A DNA stretch of 64,000 nt from Mycetocola zhadangensis (GTDB lineage Bacteria > Actinomycetota > Actinomycetes > Actinomycetales > Microbacteriaceae). Position numbers and translations under genes: made by a program. Positions 8,670 to 16,576 of the stretch are shown here, piece after piece. The notes below the pieces were generated by a model. The model saw only the letters and a program-made list of their open reading frames with translations, did not search any database and was not told where the DNA came from. The stretch covers positions 620,001 to 684,000 of the forward strand of contig NZ_RCWJ01000002.1 in the NCBI RefSeq assembly GCF_003668565.1, read 5' to 3'. Position 1 is the first letter of the stretch. The number at the start of each line of letters is the position of its first letter.

Positions 8670-9578
8670 TCAATACGGGAAGGTCGGCATCGCCGTTGTC
8701 TTTTCGACACCGCGGGCTTCACCGTGGCGGTCGATACCGAGGCCTGCGAGGAGGCGGCCGCGCAGCTCGGCAAGTTCGGCTGACCCGCGGTCGCGGGGTC
8801 GGTGGCCAGGGACGACGATCTCCTGGGCGATCGACGAACCTTCCTCACCGTCCTTGCGGCCGAGGAGGATGATGCGGTCGGCGAGCTGCAGCGCCTCGTC
8901 GACGTCGTGAGTGACGAGCAGCACAGTGGTTGGAGCCGCGGCGTGCACGTCCAGCAGAAGATCCTGCATCTTCAGGCGAGTGAGGGCGTCGAGCGCCCCG
9001 AACGGTTCGTCCAGGAGGAGAACCCCCGGGTTGCGGGCGAGCGCCCGAGCCAGGGAGGCGCGCTGCGCCATTCCACCGGAGATCTGCCGGGGGCGGTGCC
9101 CCGCAAAGGCTCCGAGGCCGACGAGGTCGATGAGGTTCGCCACCCGGGCGGCACCTTCGGTTTTCGGTGTGCCGCGGACAAGACCGAGCGCAACGTTGTC
9201 TGCGACGCTCCGCCAGGGCAGCAGGCGGGGTTCCTGGAAACCGACGGCCGTGCGAGCGTCGAATGGAGTGACCGGTCTGCCGTCGATGAGAATGTCACCG
9301 GTCGTTGCCGAGTCAAGACCACCGGCGATTCGGAGCAGCGTCGATTTTCCGCAGCCGCTTGTTCCCAGGATCGCGAGCACCTCTCCGGCTTTCACATCGA
9401 GGGAGATATCGCGAAGAACGGAACGGCCCTGACCGCGTTCGCCGGGGAAAGTGCGACCGATTCCGGCAAATGAAACCGTCAGCGCAGCATCCGTTGTCTC
9501 AAACTCAGGGCCCTTGGCTGAATTCGACACGGCGCGCAAGGCCCCCTGCGGACCAGCGGTCAAGCGCGAAGATGTCAT
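8670..9578 (-). CDS. ssuB: ABC transporter ATP-binding protein, sulfonate/nitrate type
   Basis: A 302-residue ATPase. Walker A is GTSGCGKSTL, the Q-loop lies in GFQEPRLLPWRSV, the signature is ISGGMAQRASLARAL (a divergent LSGGQ) and Walker B is LLLDEPFGALD, followed by THDVDEAL with the switch His. About 30 extra residues precede the core, compared with SsuB of other bacteria. It energises import through the permease two genes downstream. First gene of the operon, with GAGGAG before the ATG. The 109-nt gap to the divergent corA should hold the promoters of both; no clear operator was found there. Confidence 0.85.
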   Translation of the reverse strand: MTSSRLTAGPQGALRAVSNSAKGPEFETTDAALTVSFAGIGRTFPGERGQGRSVLRDISLDVKAGEVLAILGTSGCGKSTLLRIAGGLDSATTGDILIDGRPVTPFDARTAVGFQEPRLLPWRSVADNVALGLVRGTPKTEGAARVANLIDLVGLGAFAGHRPRQISGGMAQRASLARALARNPGVLLLDEPFGALDALTRLKMQDLLLDVHAAAPTTVLLVTHDVDEALQLADRIILLGRKDGEEGSSIAQEIVVPGHRPRDRGSAELAELRGRLLAGLGIDRHGEARGVEKTTAMPTFPY

Positions 9579-9687
9579 AGGTTGCTCCTCAGAGCGAGAA
9601 TTCGGGTGGTTTCACGCTACTGACATGCGCCAAATCACATCAGATGGGCTGAAACACTCCGTAACACTGCGGGCGGAAGGATGAACC

Positions 9688-10683
9688 ATGGTCGTCGTGG
9701 ATAACGCCGTCTACCTCGGCGGCAGCCGGGTGGCGACCCCGCCGAGCCTCGACGCCACCTACGAGGTCTTGCAGGAGAAGGGCGGCATGGCCTGGATCGG
9801 TTTGTACCGGCCGGACCAGGACGAAGTGAACTCTGTCGCCGCGGAGTTCGGGCTGCACTCGCTGATGGTTGAGGACACTCTTTCCGGTCACCAGCGACCG
9901 AAGATGGAACGGTACGGCGACACCCTGTTCGCCGTGTTCAAGGCAGCTCGGTACATCGATGCAGATGAGCGCGTCGAGTTCGGCGAGGTTCACGTCGTCG
10001 TCGGCAAGGACTTTGCCGTCACCATCCGGCACGCGGAGACTCCCGACATCGCCGGCATCCGCAAACGCCTCGAAGGTGATGCCGACCTCCTTGCGATGGG
10101 GCCCGAGTCGGTGTTGTACGCGGTCATCGACGAGATCGTCGACGGATACGCGCCGGTGATTGCCGGACTGGAGAATGACATCGAGGAGATCGAGGACGCG
10201 CTGTTTTCCGGCGGGCAGGAGTCGTCGAAGCGAATCTACGCGCTCAGCCGAGAGGTGATCGAGTTCCAGCGGGCAACCCAGCCGCTTGTGGGTATCTTCG
10301 AGTCTCTGGGCGACGGAGCAGACAAGTACGGTGTCCCCGTCGAGCTGCGCCGGTACCTGCGTGACGTGCACGACCATGTGCTTCGGGTGGTGGAGCGCGC
10401 TGCGGCATTCCGCGCCCTGCTGCAAAACGCGCTCACCGTGAACACGGCGCTCGTCGGCCAGCGCCAGAATGAGGCGAGCTTCGCGCAGAGCGAGCAGGTC
10501 AAGCGCATCTCGAGCTGGGCCGCGATCTTCTTCGCGCCGTCGATTATCGGATCGATCTATGGAATGAATTTCCGGCACATGCCGGAACTGGAATGGGTAT
10601 GGGGATACCCATTTGCGCTCGCTCTCATGTTCGGGAGCGGGTTGGTGCTCTACATCATCTTCAAGAGGAACAAATGGCTGTAA
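9688..10683 (+). CDS. corA: CorA family magnesium/cobalt transporter
   Basis: A 331-residue CorA-type divalent cation channel. The long cytoplasmic domain carries the coiled helices (ENDIEEIEDALFSGG), and two C-terminal membrane segments flank the signature GMN in YGMNFRHMPEL. The periplasmic loop MPEL matches family use and the protein ends with a basic tail (IIFKRNKWL). GGCGGAAGGA before the ATG is a good ribosome site. Its last ten bases contain the start of the photolyase gene, so the two are probably translated together. Function: Mg2+ uptake, with possible Co2+/Ni2+ transport. Confidence 0.92.
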   Translation: MVVVDNAVYLGGSRVATPPSLDATYEVLQEKGGMAWIGLYRPDQDEVNSVAAEFGLHSLMVEDTLSGHQRPKMERYGDTLFAVFKAARYIDADERVEFGEVHVVVGKDFAVTIRHAETPDIAGIRKRLEGDADLLAMGPESVLYAVIDEIVDGYAPVIAGLENDIEEIEDALFSGGQESSKRIYALSREVIEFQRATQPLVGIFESLGDGADKYGVPVELRRYLRDVHDHVLRVVERAAAFRALLQNALTVNTALVGQRQNEASFAQSEQVKRISSWAAIFFAPSIIGSIYGMNFRHMPELEWVWGYPFALALMFGSGLVLYIIFKRNKWL

Positions 10684-12059
10684 ACGCCCCGGCGCTCGTC
10701 TGGTTCCGAGAGGACCTGCGGCTCGACGACAACCCCGCACTCACCGCGGCCTCCGAGTCCGGTCGACCAATCGTCGCGATCTACCTGCTCGATGACGTGT
10801 CGCCAGGGGTTCGTCCGCTCGGTGGCGCCGCACGGTGGTGGCTGCACCAGAGCCTCACCGCACTGTCACGGTCGCTCGGCGACCTGGGCGTCCAGCTCGT
10901 TCTTCGCCGGGGAGCTGCCGGCGACGAGATCCCTCGCCTCGTGCAGGAGCTCGGTGCCGAGGCGGTGTTCTGGAACCGCCGCTACGGTGCGGCCGAACGG
11001 CAGGTCGACTCAGGGATCAAGGCCGGTCTGCGCGCGGACGGCGTAGAGGTCACCAGCTTCGCGGCCGCGTTGCTCTTCGAACCGTGGACGATCACGACCG
11101 GCTCCGGTACTCCGTATTCCGTTTTCACGCCGTTCTGGCGAGCCTGCCTCTCCAGTCCGCCTCCGCGGGCACCGCTCGATGAACCCGAAACGCTGACCGG
11201 CTGGGAGAGAAACGTTGCCACCGATCTGCTGGAGACGTGGGAACTCGAGCCGACTCGACCCGACTGGGCCGGGGGACTCCGTGAGGCATGGCAGCCGGGA
11301 GAGGCATCCGCTCATCGTCTGTTGAATGAGTTCCTGACCGAGAAGCTCGCCGCGTACGACGATGAGCGCGACCTGCCGGCGCAGTCGGCGACGTCGGGGC
11401 TCTCGCCGCACCTGCGCTGGGGCGAGATCAGCCCGCACCGGGTGTGGGCCGAAACCGACCTGGTTCGACGCGGGGCGAGTTCGCGGGAAGCTGCCGGTGC
11501 TTCTCGCTTTCTGACGGAACTCGGCTGGCGCGAGTTTTGTTACCACGTGCTGTTCGCTGCTCCGGATCTTGCGACCTCGAACTGGCGATCGAGTTTTGAC
11601 GCGTTCCCGTGGCCCCCGCTCAATGAAGAGGCGCTCGCCGCCTGGCAGCAAGGTCGGACGGGTATCCCGATCGTCGACGCTGGCATGCGTGAACTGTGGC
11701 GGACCGGTGCCATGCACAACCGGGTTCGCATGGTGGTGGCGTCTTTCCTCACGAAGAACCTGCTCATTGACTGGCGTGAGGGTGAACGTTGGTTCTGGGA
11801 CACCCTCGTTGACGCCGATTCAGCGGCGAACGGGTTCAACTGGCAGTGGGTGGCCGGTTCAGGAGCGGATGCCGCGCCATACTTCCGCGTCTTCAATCCC
11901 GAACTGCAGGCCAAAAAGTTTGACCCGCACGGGGAGTACATTCGCCAGAATGTGCCCGAGTGGGGAACCGACGCATACCCCGAACCGATCGTGGACCTCG
12001 CGGAAACCCGCAAAGCGGCGCTCGCCGCATACGACAGGGTCAAGCGCGCTGCCGACTGA
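10674..12059 (+). CDS. phr: Deoxyribodipyrimidine photolyase
   Basis: A 461-residue class I CPD photolyase/cryptochrome. The N-terminal antenna domain begins ALVWFREDLRLDDNPAL. The C-terminal FAD-binding domain has LSPHLRWGEISPHRVW, WREFCYHVLF, GMRELWRTGAMHNRVRMVVASFLTKNL and the W-rich WFWDTLVDAD..NWQWVAGSG region with electron-transfer tryptophans. It repairs UV-induced pyrimidine dimers using light. The start is the ATG at 10674, inside the end of corA (AAGAGGAA upstream); the longer frame from 10593 is corA in another frame. The 10-base overlap with corA suggests translational coupling, an unusual pairing. Confidence 0.93.
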   Translation: MAVNAPALVWFREDLRLDDNPALTAASESGRPIVAIYLLDDVSPGVRPLGGAARWWLHQSLTALSRSLGDLGVQLVLRRGAAGDEIPRLVQELGAEAVFWNRRYGAAERQVDSGIKAGLRADGVEVTSFAAALLFEPWTITTGSGTPYSVFTPFWRACLSSPPPRAPLDEPETLTGWERNVATDLLETWELEPTRPDWAGGLREAWQPGEASAHRLLNEFLTEKLAAYDDERDLPAQSATSGLSPHLRWGEISPHRVWAETDLVRRGASSREAAGASRFLTELGWREFCYHVLFAAPDLATSNWRSSFDAFPWPPLNEEALAAWQQGRTGIPIVDAGMRELWRTGAMHNRVRMVVASFLTKNLLIDWREGERWFWDTLVDADSAANGFNWQWVAGSGADAAPYFRVFNPELQAKKFDPHGEYIRQNVPEWGTDAYPEPIVDLAETRKAALAAYDRVKRAAD

Positions 12060-12078
12060 GCGCCGGAAAAACGTGGGT

Positions 12079-12897
12079 TCAGAGCCCGTGGTCTGACAGC
12101 CACGGGCTCAGCACCGCGAGAAATTCCTGCGGATGTTCAACGCTCGGCAGGTGCGCGGTGTCGAGAAAGATGTGACGGGAGGCGTTGGGGATCGTCTCGG
12201 CCAGGTACTCGAAGGAAATGAGCGCCCTGGTGATGTCGAACTCGCCGACGGTGACGAGCGCCGGAACATCGAGGTCGACGATGCGGTCGTACGCTGGCGG
12301 TTCCAGGTCGGTCGATTCGCCGATCTGGTCTTCGTGGTGACCGAGGTTCAACCGATTGAGCTCGAACGCCGTGCGAACGAACTCCTCGTCCAGGTCCCGC
12401 TCGTTGCGCAACGGGCCGATCGACCAGAGCCTCACCTCGAGATCGGCGATGCGCTTGTGGTCCCTCACCTCCCACGCTTCGTCGAGCTGTGTGCACAGTT
12501 CGTCTTCGGCGTCGGTGAGCTCGACTTCGGGAAACCCGCTCGGCCCCGACCCGATGGTGACAATTCCCGCCACCCGGTCCGGGGTTTCGACGGCGATGTC
12601 GAGCCCGATCCGGCCACCTCGTGACGCGCCGACAATCGTCGGCCGCAGCACTCCCAGGTGGTCAAGAAGCGCTCGTGCGTCATTCCGGTCAGAGAAGGCG
12701 TCCGGCCCGCAGGTCGTCTGGCCGTATCCGCGCGTGTCAAAACGAACGACATAGTGGGTTGCCGCCAGTGCCTCAACGATGGGGTCCCACATCCGCAGGG
12801 TCGCAATGCCCGCGTGAACCAGAAGCAGCGGCTCGTCGGCCGCGTGACCGTCCGTCTCGTAGTACAGCCGGGCTCCCGGCACATCGAGGTGAGGCAT
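12079..12897 (-). CDS. Alpha/beta hydrolase
   Basis: A 272-residue alpha/beta-hydrolase-fold protein. The oxyanion region is LLLVHAG, the nucleophile elbow is GASRGGRIGLD (Ser in GxSxG), the acid is the Asp of VGEFDITRAL, and the catalytic His is in DTAHLPSVEHP. The set resembles 3-oxoadipate enol-lactonase and haloalkane/ester hydrolase relatives. No neighbouring aromatic pathway gene supports a specific role, so the substrate is unknown. No signal peptide. The ATG at 12895-12897 lacks a clear ribosome site. Convergent with phr and divergent from the AEC carrier gene, 129 nt away. Confidence 0.87.
   Translation of the reverse strand: MPHLDVPGARLYYETDGHAADEPLLLVHAGIATLRMWDPIVEALAATHYVVRFDTRGYGQTTCGPDAFSDRNDARALLDHLGVLRPTIVGASRGGRIGLDIAVETPDRVAGIVTIGSGPSGFPEVELTDAEDELCTQLDEAWEVRDHKRIADLEVRLWSIGPLRNERDLDEEFVRTAFELNRLNLGHHEDQIGESTDLEPPAYDRIVDLDVPALVTVGEFDITRALISFEYLAETIPNASRHIFLDTAHLPSVEHPQEFLAVLSPWLSDHGL
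12082..12109. terminator. Hairpin between photolyase and hydrolase genes
   Basis: Ten-bp perfect arms 12082-12091 and 12100-12109 around an 8-nt loop, placed 22 nt after the photolyase stop and overlapping the last codons of the convergent hydrolase gene. No strong U tract on either side, so function as a shared terminator is likely but not certain. Confidence 0.45.
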
Positions 12898-13026
12898 TCT
12901 TCGACACTACTCAGGCGAGTAGCCGCTGGCTAGAGCACCGCGTTCGAGGGCGGAGTGCGGCTGGCAGGTGGGGCGCGCGGGCTTCTTACGGCAAGCGGAT
13001 GCCATCGGTGCTGTCAGAATGGACAA

Positions 13027-13944
13027 ATGTCTGGGGTTCTGACGGGGTTCGTGGTGATCGGCATCATCATCGCTGTCGGCTATCTCGTTGGACGTATCGA
13101 CCTGCTCGGCAAACACGGGCAACAGGTTATGGCCCGGGCGATCTTCTTCGTGTTGTCGCCGTGCCTGCTGTTCACCGTGTTGGCCGAGGCCGAGGTGGAC
13201 CGTCTATTCTCGCCGTTGCTGGTTGTGTCGCTCCTCGCGGCGACCTCGGCGTTCGGCGTCTTCCTTCTGGTCGCTGTGCTCGTGTGGCGCCGCAAGATGC
13301 CCGAGGCAACGATTGGCGCGCTGGCCTCCGGCTACGTCAATGCCAACAACATCGGAATCCCCGTATCCGTCTACGTTCTCGGTGACGCCACCTACTCGGC
13401 ACCGGTGGTCCTGCTGCAGATGCTCATCTTTGCTCCGGTTGCACTCACGCTGCTCGATTTGGGAACGGGTGGCAAAGCCTCCGTTGGCCGCATTCTCACC
13501 CAGCCGTTCCGTAACCCGATCATCATCGGTTCGCTCCTGGGGCTGCTCGTCTCTGTCACGGGCATCACCGTTCCGGAGCCGATATTCGAGCCATTCCGAC
13601 TCATCGGAGCAGCGGCGCTCCCGCTGATGCTGATGAACTTCGGTATGTCTCTCTCCGGTACAAAAATCCTCCAGGCCGGATCCGGGCGAAGGGATGTTTT
13701 GCTCGCCACCACGATCAAACTGGCCATCATGCCCGTTGTCGCCTGGCTCATCGGGGTTGGTTTCGGCATCACCGGGCACGAGCTCTTCGCTGTCGTCGTT
13801 CTTGCCGGACTGCCGACGGCCCAGAACGTCTTCAACTACGCGCAGCGCTATTCGCGCGGAGTCATCCTCTCCCGTGACACCATCCTGTTGACCACGGTCG
13901 GCTCAGTCGCCGTCCTCCTGGTCGCGTCACTGCTCCTCACCTAG
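13027..13944 (+). CDS. AEC family transporter
   Basis: A 305-residue integral membrane protein of the auxin efflux carrier family, with about ten hydrophobic segments in a 5+5 pattern. Family marks visible are ALASGYVNANNIGIPVSVYVLGD in the first half and the GLPTAQNVFNYAQRY segment near the end, which form the crossed transport helices. Bacterial members export or import small organic acids and amino acids; the solute here is unknown. The start chosen is ATG 13027, where the hydrophobic region begins. The upstream 24-codon extension is not membrane-like. No good ribosome site is seen, so translation could be leaderless. Confidence 0.85.
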   Translation: MSGVLTGFVVIGIIIAVGYLVGRIDLLGKHGQQVMARAIFFVLSPCLLFTVLAEAEVDRLFSPLLVVSLLAATSAFGVFLLVAVLVWRRKMPEATIGALASGYVNANNIGIPVSVYVLGDATYSAPVVLLQMLIFAPVALTLLDLGTGGKASVGRILTQPFRNPIIIGSLLGLLVSVTGITVPEPIFEPFRLIGAAALPLMLMNFGMSLSGTKILQAGSGRRDVLLATTIKLAIMPVVAWLIGVGFGITGHELFAVVVLAGLPTAQNVFNYAQRYSRGVILSRDTILLTTVGSVAVLLVASLLLT

Positions 13945-14054
13945 AGTCCCGCTCGACGGAACCGTACACACGATGTCCGGCTCGAGCGCGTAAGCTGACC
14001 GCATTCCGACCGAGGAGTGACCCTCGACGAACGACGGGGCTGGAGGTGTGGAGC

Positions 14055-16070
14055 GTGGCGAATGTAATGGGCAGACGCCTGTTGGCTGTACTCGCGAGCA
14101 CAGCTCTACTTCTTGCGGGCATCGGTGTCTCCGCCCCGGCGGCAGCCGAAACTCTCCCCCTGAGCAACGTCGGTCACCTCGATTTCCTTCTCGACGATGT
14201 CGCTCCCGCAGCAAGCGGCGAACACGACACCTGGCGCCTTGCCGAGGAGCCCCAGCTTGTGTTGCCGTGGGCGAATGCCGATGCCCGGGACGGTGGGGCA
14301 TTCGAACGCCGTGGCGGTGGCCAGTTCGACCCGGCGACGGGCTATTGGGCGCAGGGGGCTTTCAACGCCGATGACACAGCACGCGCCGCGGTTGTATATC
14401 TGCGGCATTGGGCACAGTCCGGTGACGAGTTCTCACAGCGCAGCGCCTACGAGTTGCTCCGCTCGACCGCATACCTGCAGACGGCGACCGGTTCGAATGC
14501 CGGCAACGTCGTGAGGTGGATGCAGCCGGACGGCACTCTCAATCCCGGCGCCGCACCGGCAGCACCGACAGACACGTCCGACTCAAGCGAGAGCGTTTGG
14601 TCGGCCAGGGCGCTGTGGGCCTTCGGTGAGGGCTACGCAGCCTTCCGCGACGTGGATCCCGCGTTCGCCTCCTTTCTGCAGGAACGACTGCGACTCGGGG
14701 TGGCCGCTCTAGACCGTCAGCCTTTGACGCGATACGACGAGTACCTCACCGCCGACGGCGCTCAAGTCCCGGCGTGGTTGATCTCGAACGCCGCAGACGC
14801 CAGTGCCGAAGCCGTCCTCGGGTTGTCTGCCTACCTGGCCGCGGCTGCTCACGACGACCGAGTTCGTGCCGCCACGGCCAAACTGGCCGAGGGCATCGCG
14901 GCGCTCGGCTCAGGTGACGCCCGGACCTGGCCGTACGGCGCTGTTCTGCCGTCCGTCGAATCGCTGTCGATGTGGCAGGCGGAGGGTTCCCAGATGCCTG
15001 CGGCGCTTGCCGCTGCATCTGCTGTTCTCGAGGATGCAACCCTGCTCGAACCGGCAGTCACGGATTCGGCGGTGTTCGACCCCATTTTGCTCACCGCCGG
15101 AGGTGCTGACAACGGGTGGAAGCCCACGCCAGTCGATCGAACTCAAAACGCTTACGGCGTCGACTCTCGCCTGCGATCACTCATCGCCGTTTCGGCGGCA
15201 GCGGGCAAGCCTGGCCTTCTCGACCTCGCGTCGCTCTTTGGCAGCTGGTACTTCGGCACGAACGCGTCGGGCGAGCCAACCTACGACCCAGCCACCGGGG
15301 TGGTGTTCGACGGCGTCGCGCCCGACGGTGCCGTGAACCGCAACAGTGGCGCGGAATCAACAATCCACGCACAGCTCTCCATGCTCGCGCTTGACGCGAA
15401 CCCTGAGCTCCGCGCTCGTGCTCTCGGACTGACTACTGTCGTCTCCAGGGAGGGCGCGACCGTCGTGCAGGCGGAGGCGGCCTCGTCGACGAGCGGAAAG
15501 GTCGTTGCTCCTCAGGAAACCGACACAGGCGAATCGCGATACTCGGGAACCGGCTACCTGGAACTGGCGGAAGGGCGCACGGCGACCTTTGCACTTCCCT
15601 CGTCGACCGGGCAGCGCCTGATCAGCCCGGTCGTTCTTTCAGGTGAGAACGGAAACGCCAGTTCGCTGTGGCGCAGCGAATACGTTCCGCTCGGTGTACT
15701 CGAGCACAGTGCAGGAAAGCAGGGAATAACTGCAGCCCCAGGTGCCCTGCTTCCGCAACCGTTGCCCATCGCCGCTCCTCCCCAAAGCTCCAGTGTCTCC
15801 GTGACGGCTTTGGCCGGACCGGTGAGGGTCGACGCCCTGATCGTGCGACCACTTTTTTCCCGGCTCACCTTCGCTGGCTCGAACGCGAGCACCGAGCTGG
15901 TTCACTCGGCAAGCGCCGTCGCCCAACGAGTTCCGGTAAACGCCGCCGGCGGCGCTGGAACGCTGAAAAGCTATAACGCGCAGGGCGCTCTCGTCGCCGA
16001 ACACGCCATCAGCGGTGTCGCGCAGATCACCGTGAAACCCGGCGGATTCGCGATAGTGACCAAGGGGTAG
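14055..16070 (+). CDS. Large secreted protein, possible alpha/alpha-toroid glycosidase-like
   Basis: About 671 residues with an N-terminal signal peptide (RRLLAVLASTALLLAGIGVSAPAAA, cleavage after AxA). The middle part is helical, with paired Trp-rich repeats (ALWAFGEGYAAF, LSMWQAEGSQMPAAL) and a block DSRLRSLIAVSAAAGKPGLLD followed by NRNSGAESTIHAQLSML. These remind me of six-hairpin glycosidase-like secreted actinobacterial proteins, but I cannot name a family with certainty and no catalytic residue can be fixed. The last 200 residues are beta-rich and could be a carbohydrate-binding part. GGAGG at 14042-14046 favours the GTG at 14055; GTG 14046 and ATG 14067 are alternatives. Followed 20 nt later by the poly-C tract. 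Confidence 0.75.
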   Translation: MANVMGRRLLAVLASTALLLAGIGVSAPAAAETLPLSNVGHLDFLLDDVAPAASGEHDTWRLAEEPQLVLPWANADARDGGAFERRGGGQFDPATGYWAQGAFNADDTARAAVVYLRHWAQSGDEFSQRSAYELLRSTAYLQTATGSNAGNVVRWMQPDGTLNPGAAPAAPTDTSDSSESVWSARALWAFGEGYAAFRDVDPAFASFLQERLRLGVAALDRQPLTRYDEYLTADGAQVPAWLISNAADASAEAVLGLSAYLAAAAHDDRVRAATAKLAEGIAALGSGDARTWPYGAVLPSVESLSMWQAEGSQMPAALAAASAVLEDATLLEPAVTDSAVFDPILLTAGGADNGWKPTPVDRTQNAYGVDSRLRSLIAVSAAAGKPGLLDLASLFGSWYFGTNASGEPTYDPATGVVFDGVAPDGAVNRNSGAESTIHAQLSMLALDANPELRARALGLTTVVSREGATVVQAEAASSTSGKVVAPQETDTGESRYSGTGYLELAEGRTATFALPSSTGQRLISPVVLSGENGNASSLWRSEYVPLGVLEHSAGKQGITAAPGALLPQPLPIAAPPQSSSVSVTALAGPVRVDALIVRPLFSRLTFAGSNASTELVHSASAVAQRVPVNAAGGAGTLKSYNAQGALVAEHAISGVAQITVKPGGFAIVTKG

Positions 16071-16089
16071 CTGAACGCAGCTCGGTCGA

Positions 16090-16141
<52 letters not shown>

Positions 16142-16215
16142 TGCCGCTCGCTCGCACGATCGCGGCAGCTCGCCAACGCAGCTGACACTGGCGCATAACT
16201 GACGCGTGCAACTCA

Positions 16216-16248
16216 AAGGCCAGACGCACGTCGAGTGCGTCTGGCCTT
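16216..16248 (-). terminator. Terminator of the fructose operon
   Basis: Arms 16216-16229 and 16235-16248 form a perfect 14-bp stem with a 5-nt loop, starting 18 nt past the HPr stop codon. On the minus strand it is followed by a short T-rich run. It ends the fruR-fruK-fruA-ptsH transcript. Confidence 0.8.
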
Positions 16249-16265
16249 GGGTTGATCGAAAGTGG

Positions 16266-16535
16266 CTACTCGGCGTCGAGGTCCGTTTCGAGCAGGGCGA
16301 CCAACTCGGCGAGAGCCTCGTCGGCTCCTTCACCGTCGGCAGCGAGTGTCACGGTTTCGCCGTTCGATGCACCGAGGCTCATGATCGACAGAATGCTGGC
16401 CGCGTTCAGTGGACCACTGTCCCCCTTTGCGATGGTGACCTTCACGGGCTGCCGCTTCACGGCGTCGATGAAGAGCGACGCCGGACGAGCGTGGAGGCCG
16501 ACGCGGCTGGCGATGACTGCTGTGCGTTCTGACAT
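16266..16535 (-). CDS. ptsH: HPr phosphocarrier protein
   Basis: An 89-residue HPr of the sugar phosphotransferase system, passing phosphate from enzyme I to EIIA domains. The active-site motif GLHARPAS places the phosphorylated His at residue 15. The regulatory-serine region reads NAASILSIMSLGA, with Ser47 in the position of Ser46 of Firmicute HPr but without the usual Lys before it, so HPr-kinase control is not implied. Start MSERTAV at 16535 was chosen over a 12-codon longer frame because HPr proteins begin here. It is the last gene of the fructose operon, 41 nt after fruA; its use by other PTS systems of the cell is likely. Confidence 0.95.
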   Translation of the reverse strand: MSERTAVIASRVGLHARPASLFIDAVKRQPVKVTIAKGDSGPLNAASILSIMSLGASNGETVTLAADGEGADEALAELVALLETDLDAE

Positions 16536-16576
16536 GAATTTCCTAACTGTGACGTATTGAGGGAGGAGCAAGCGGG

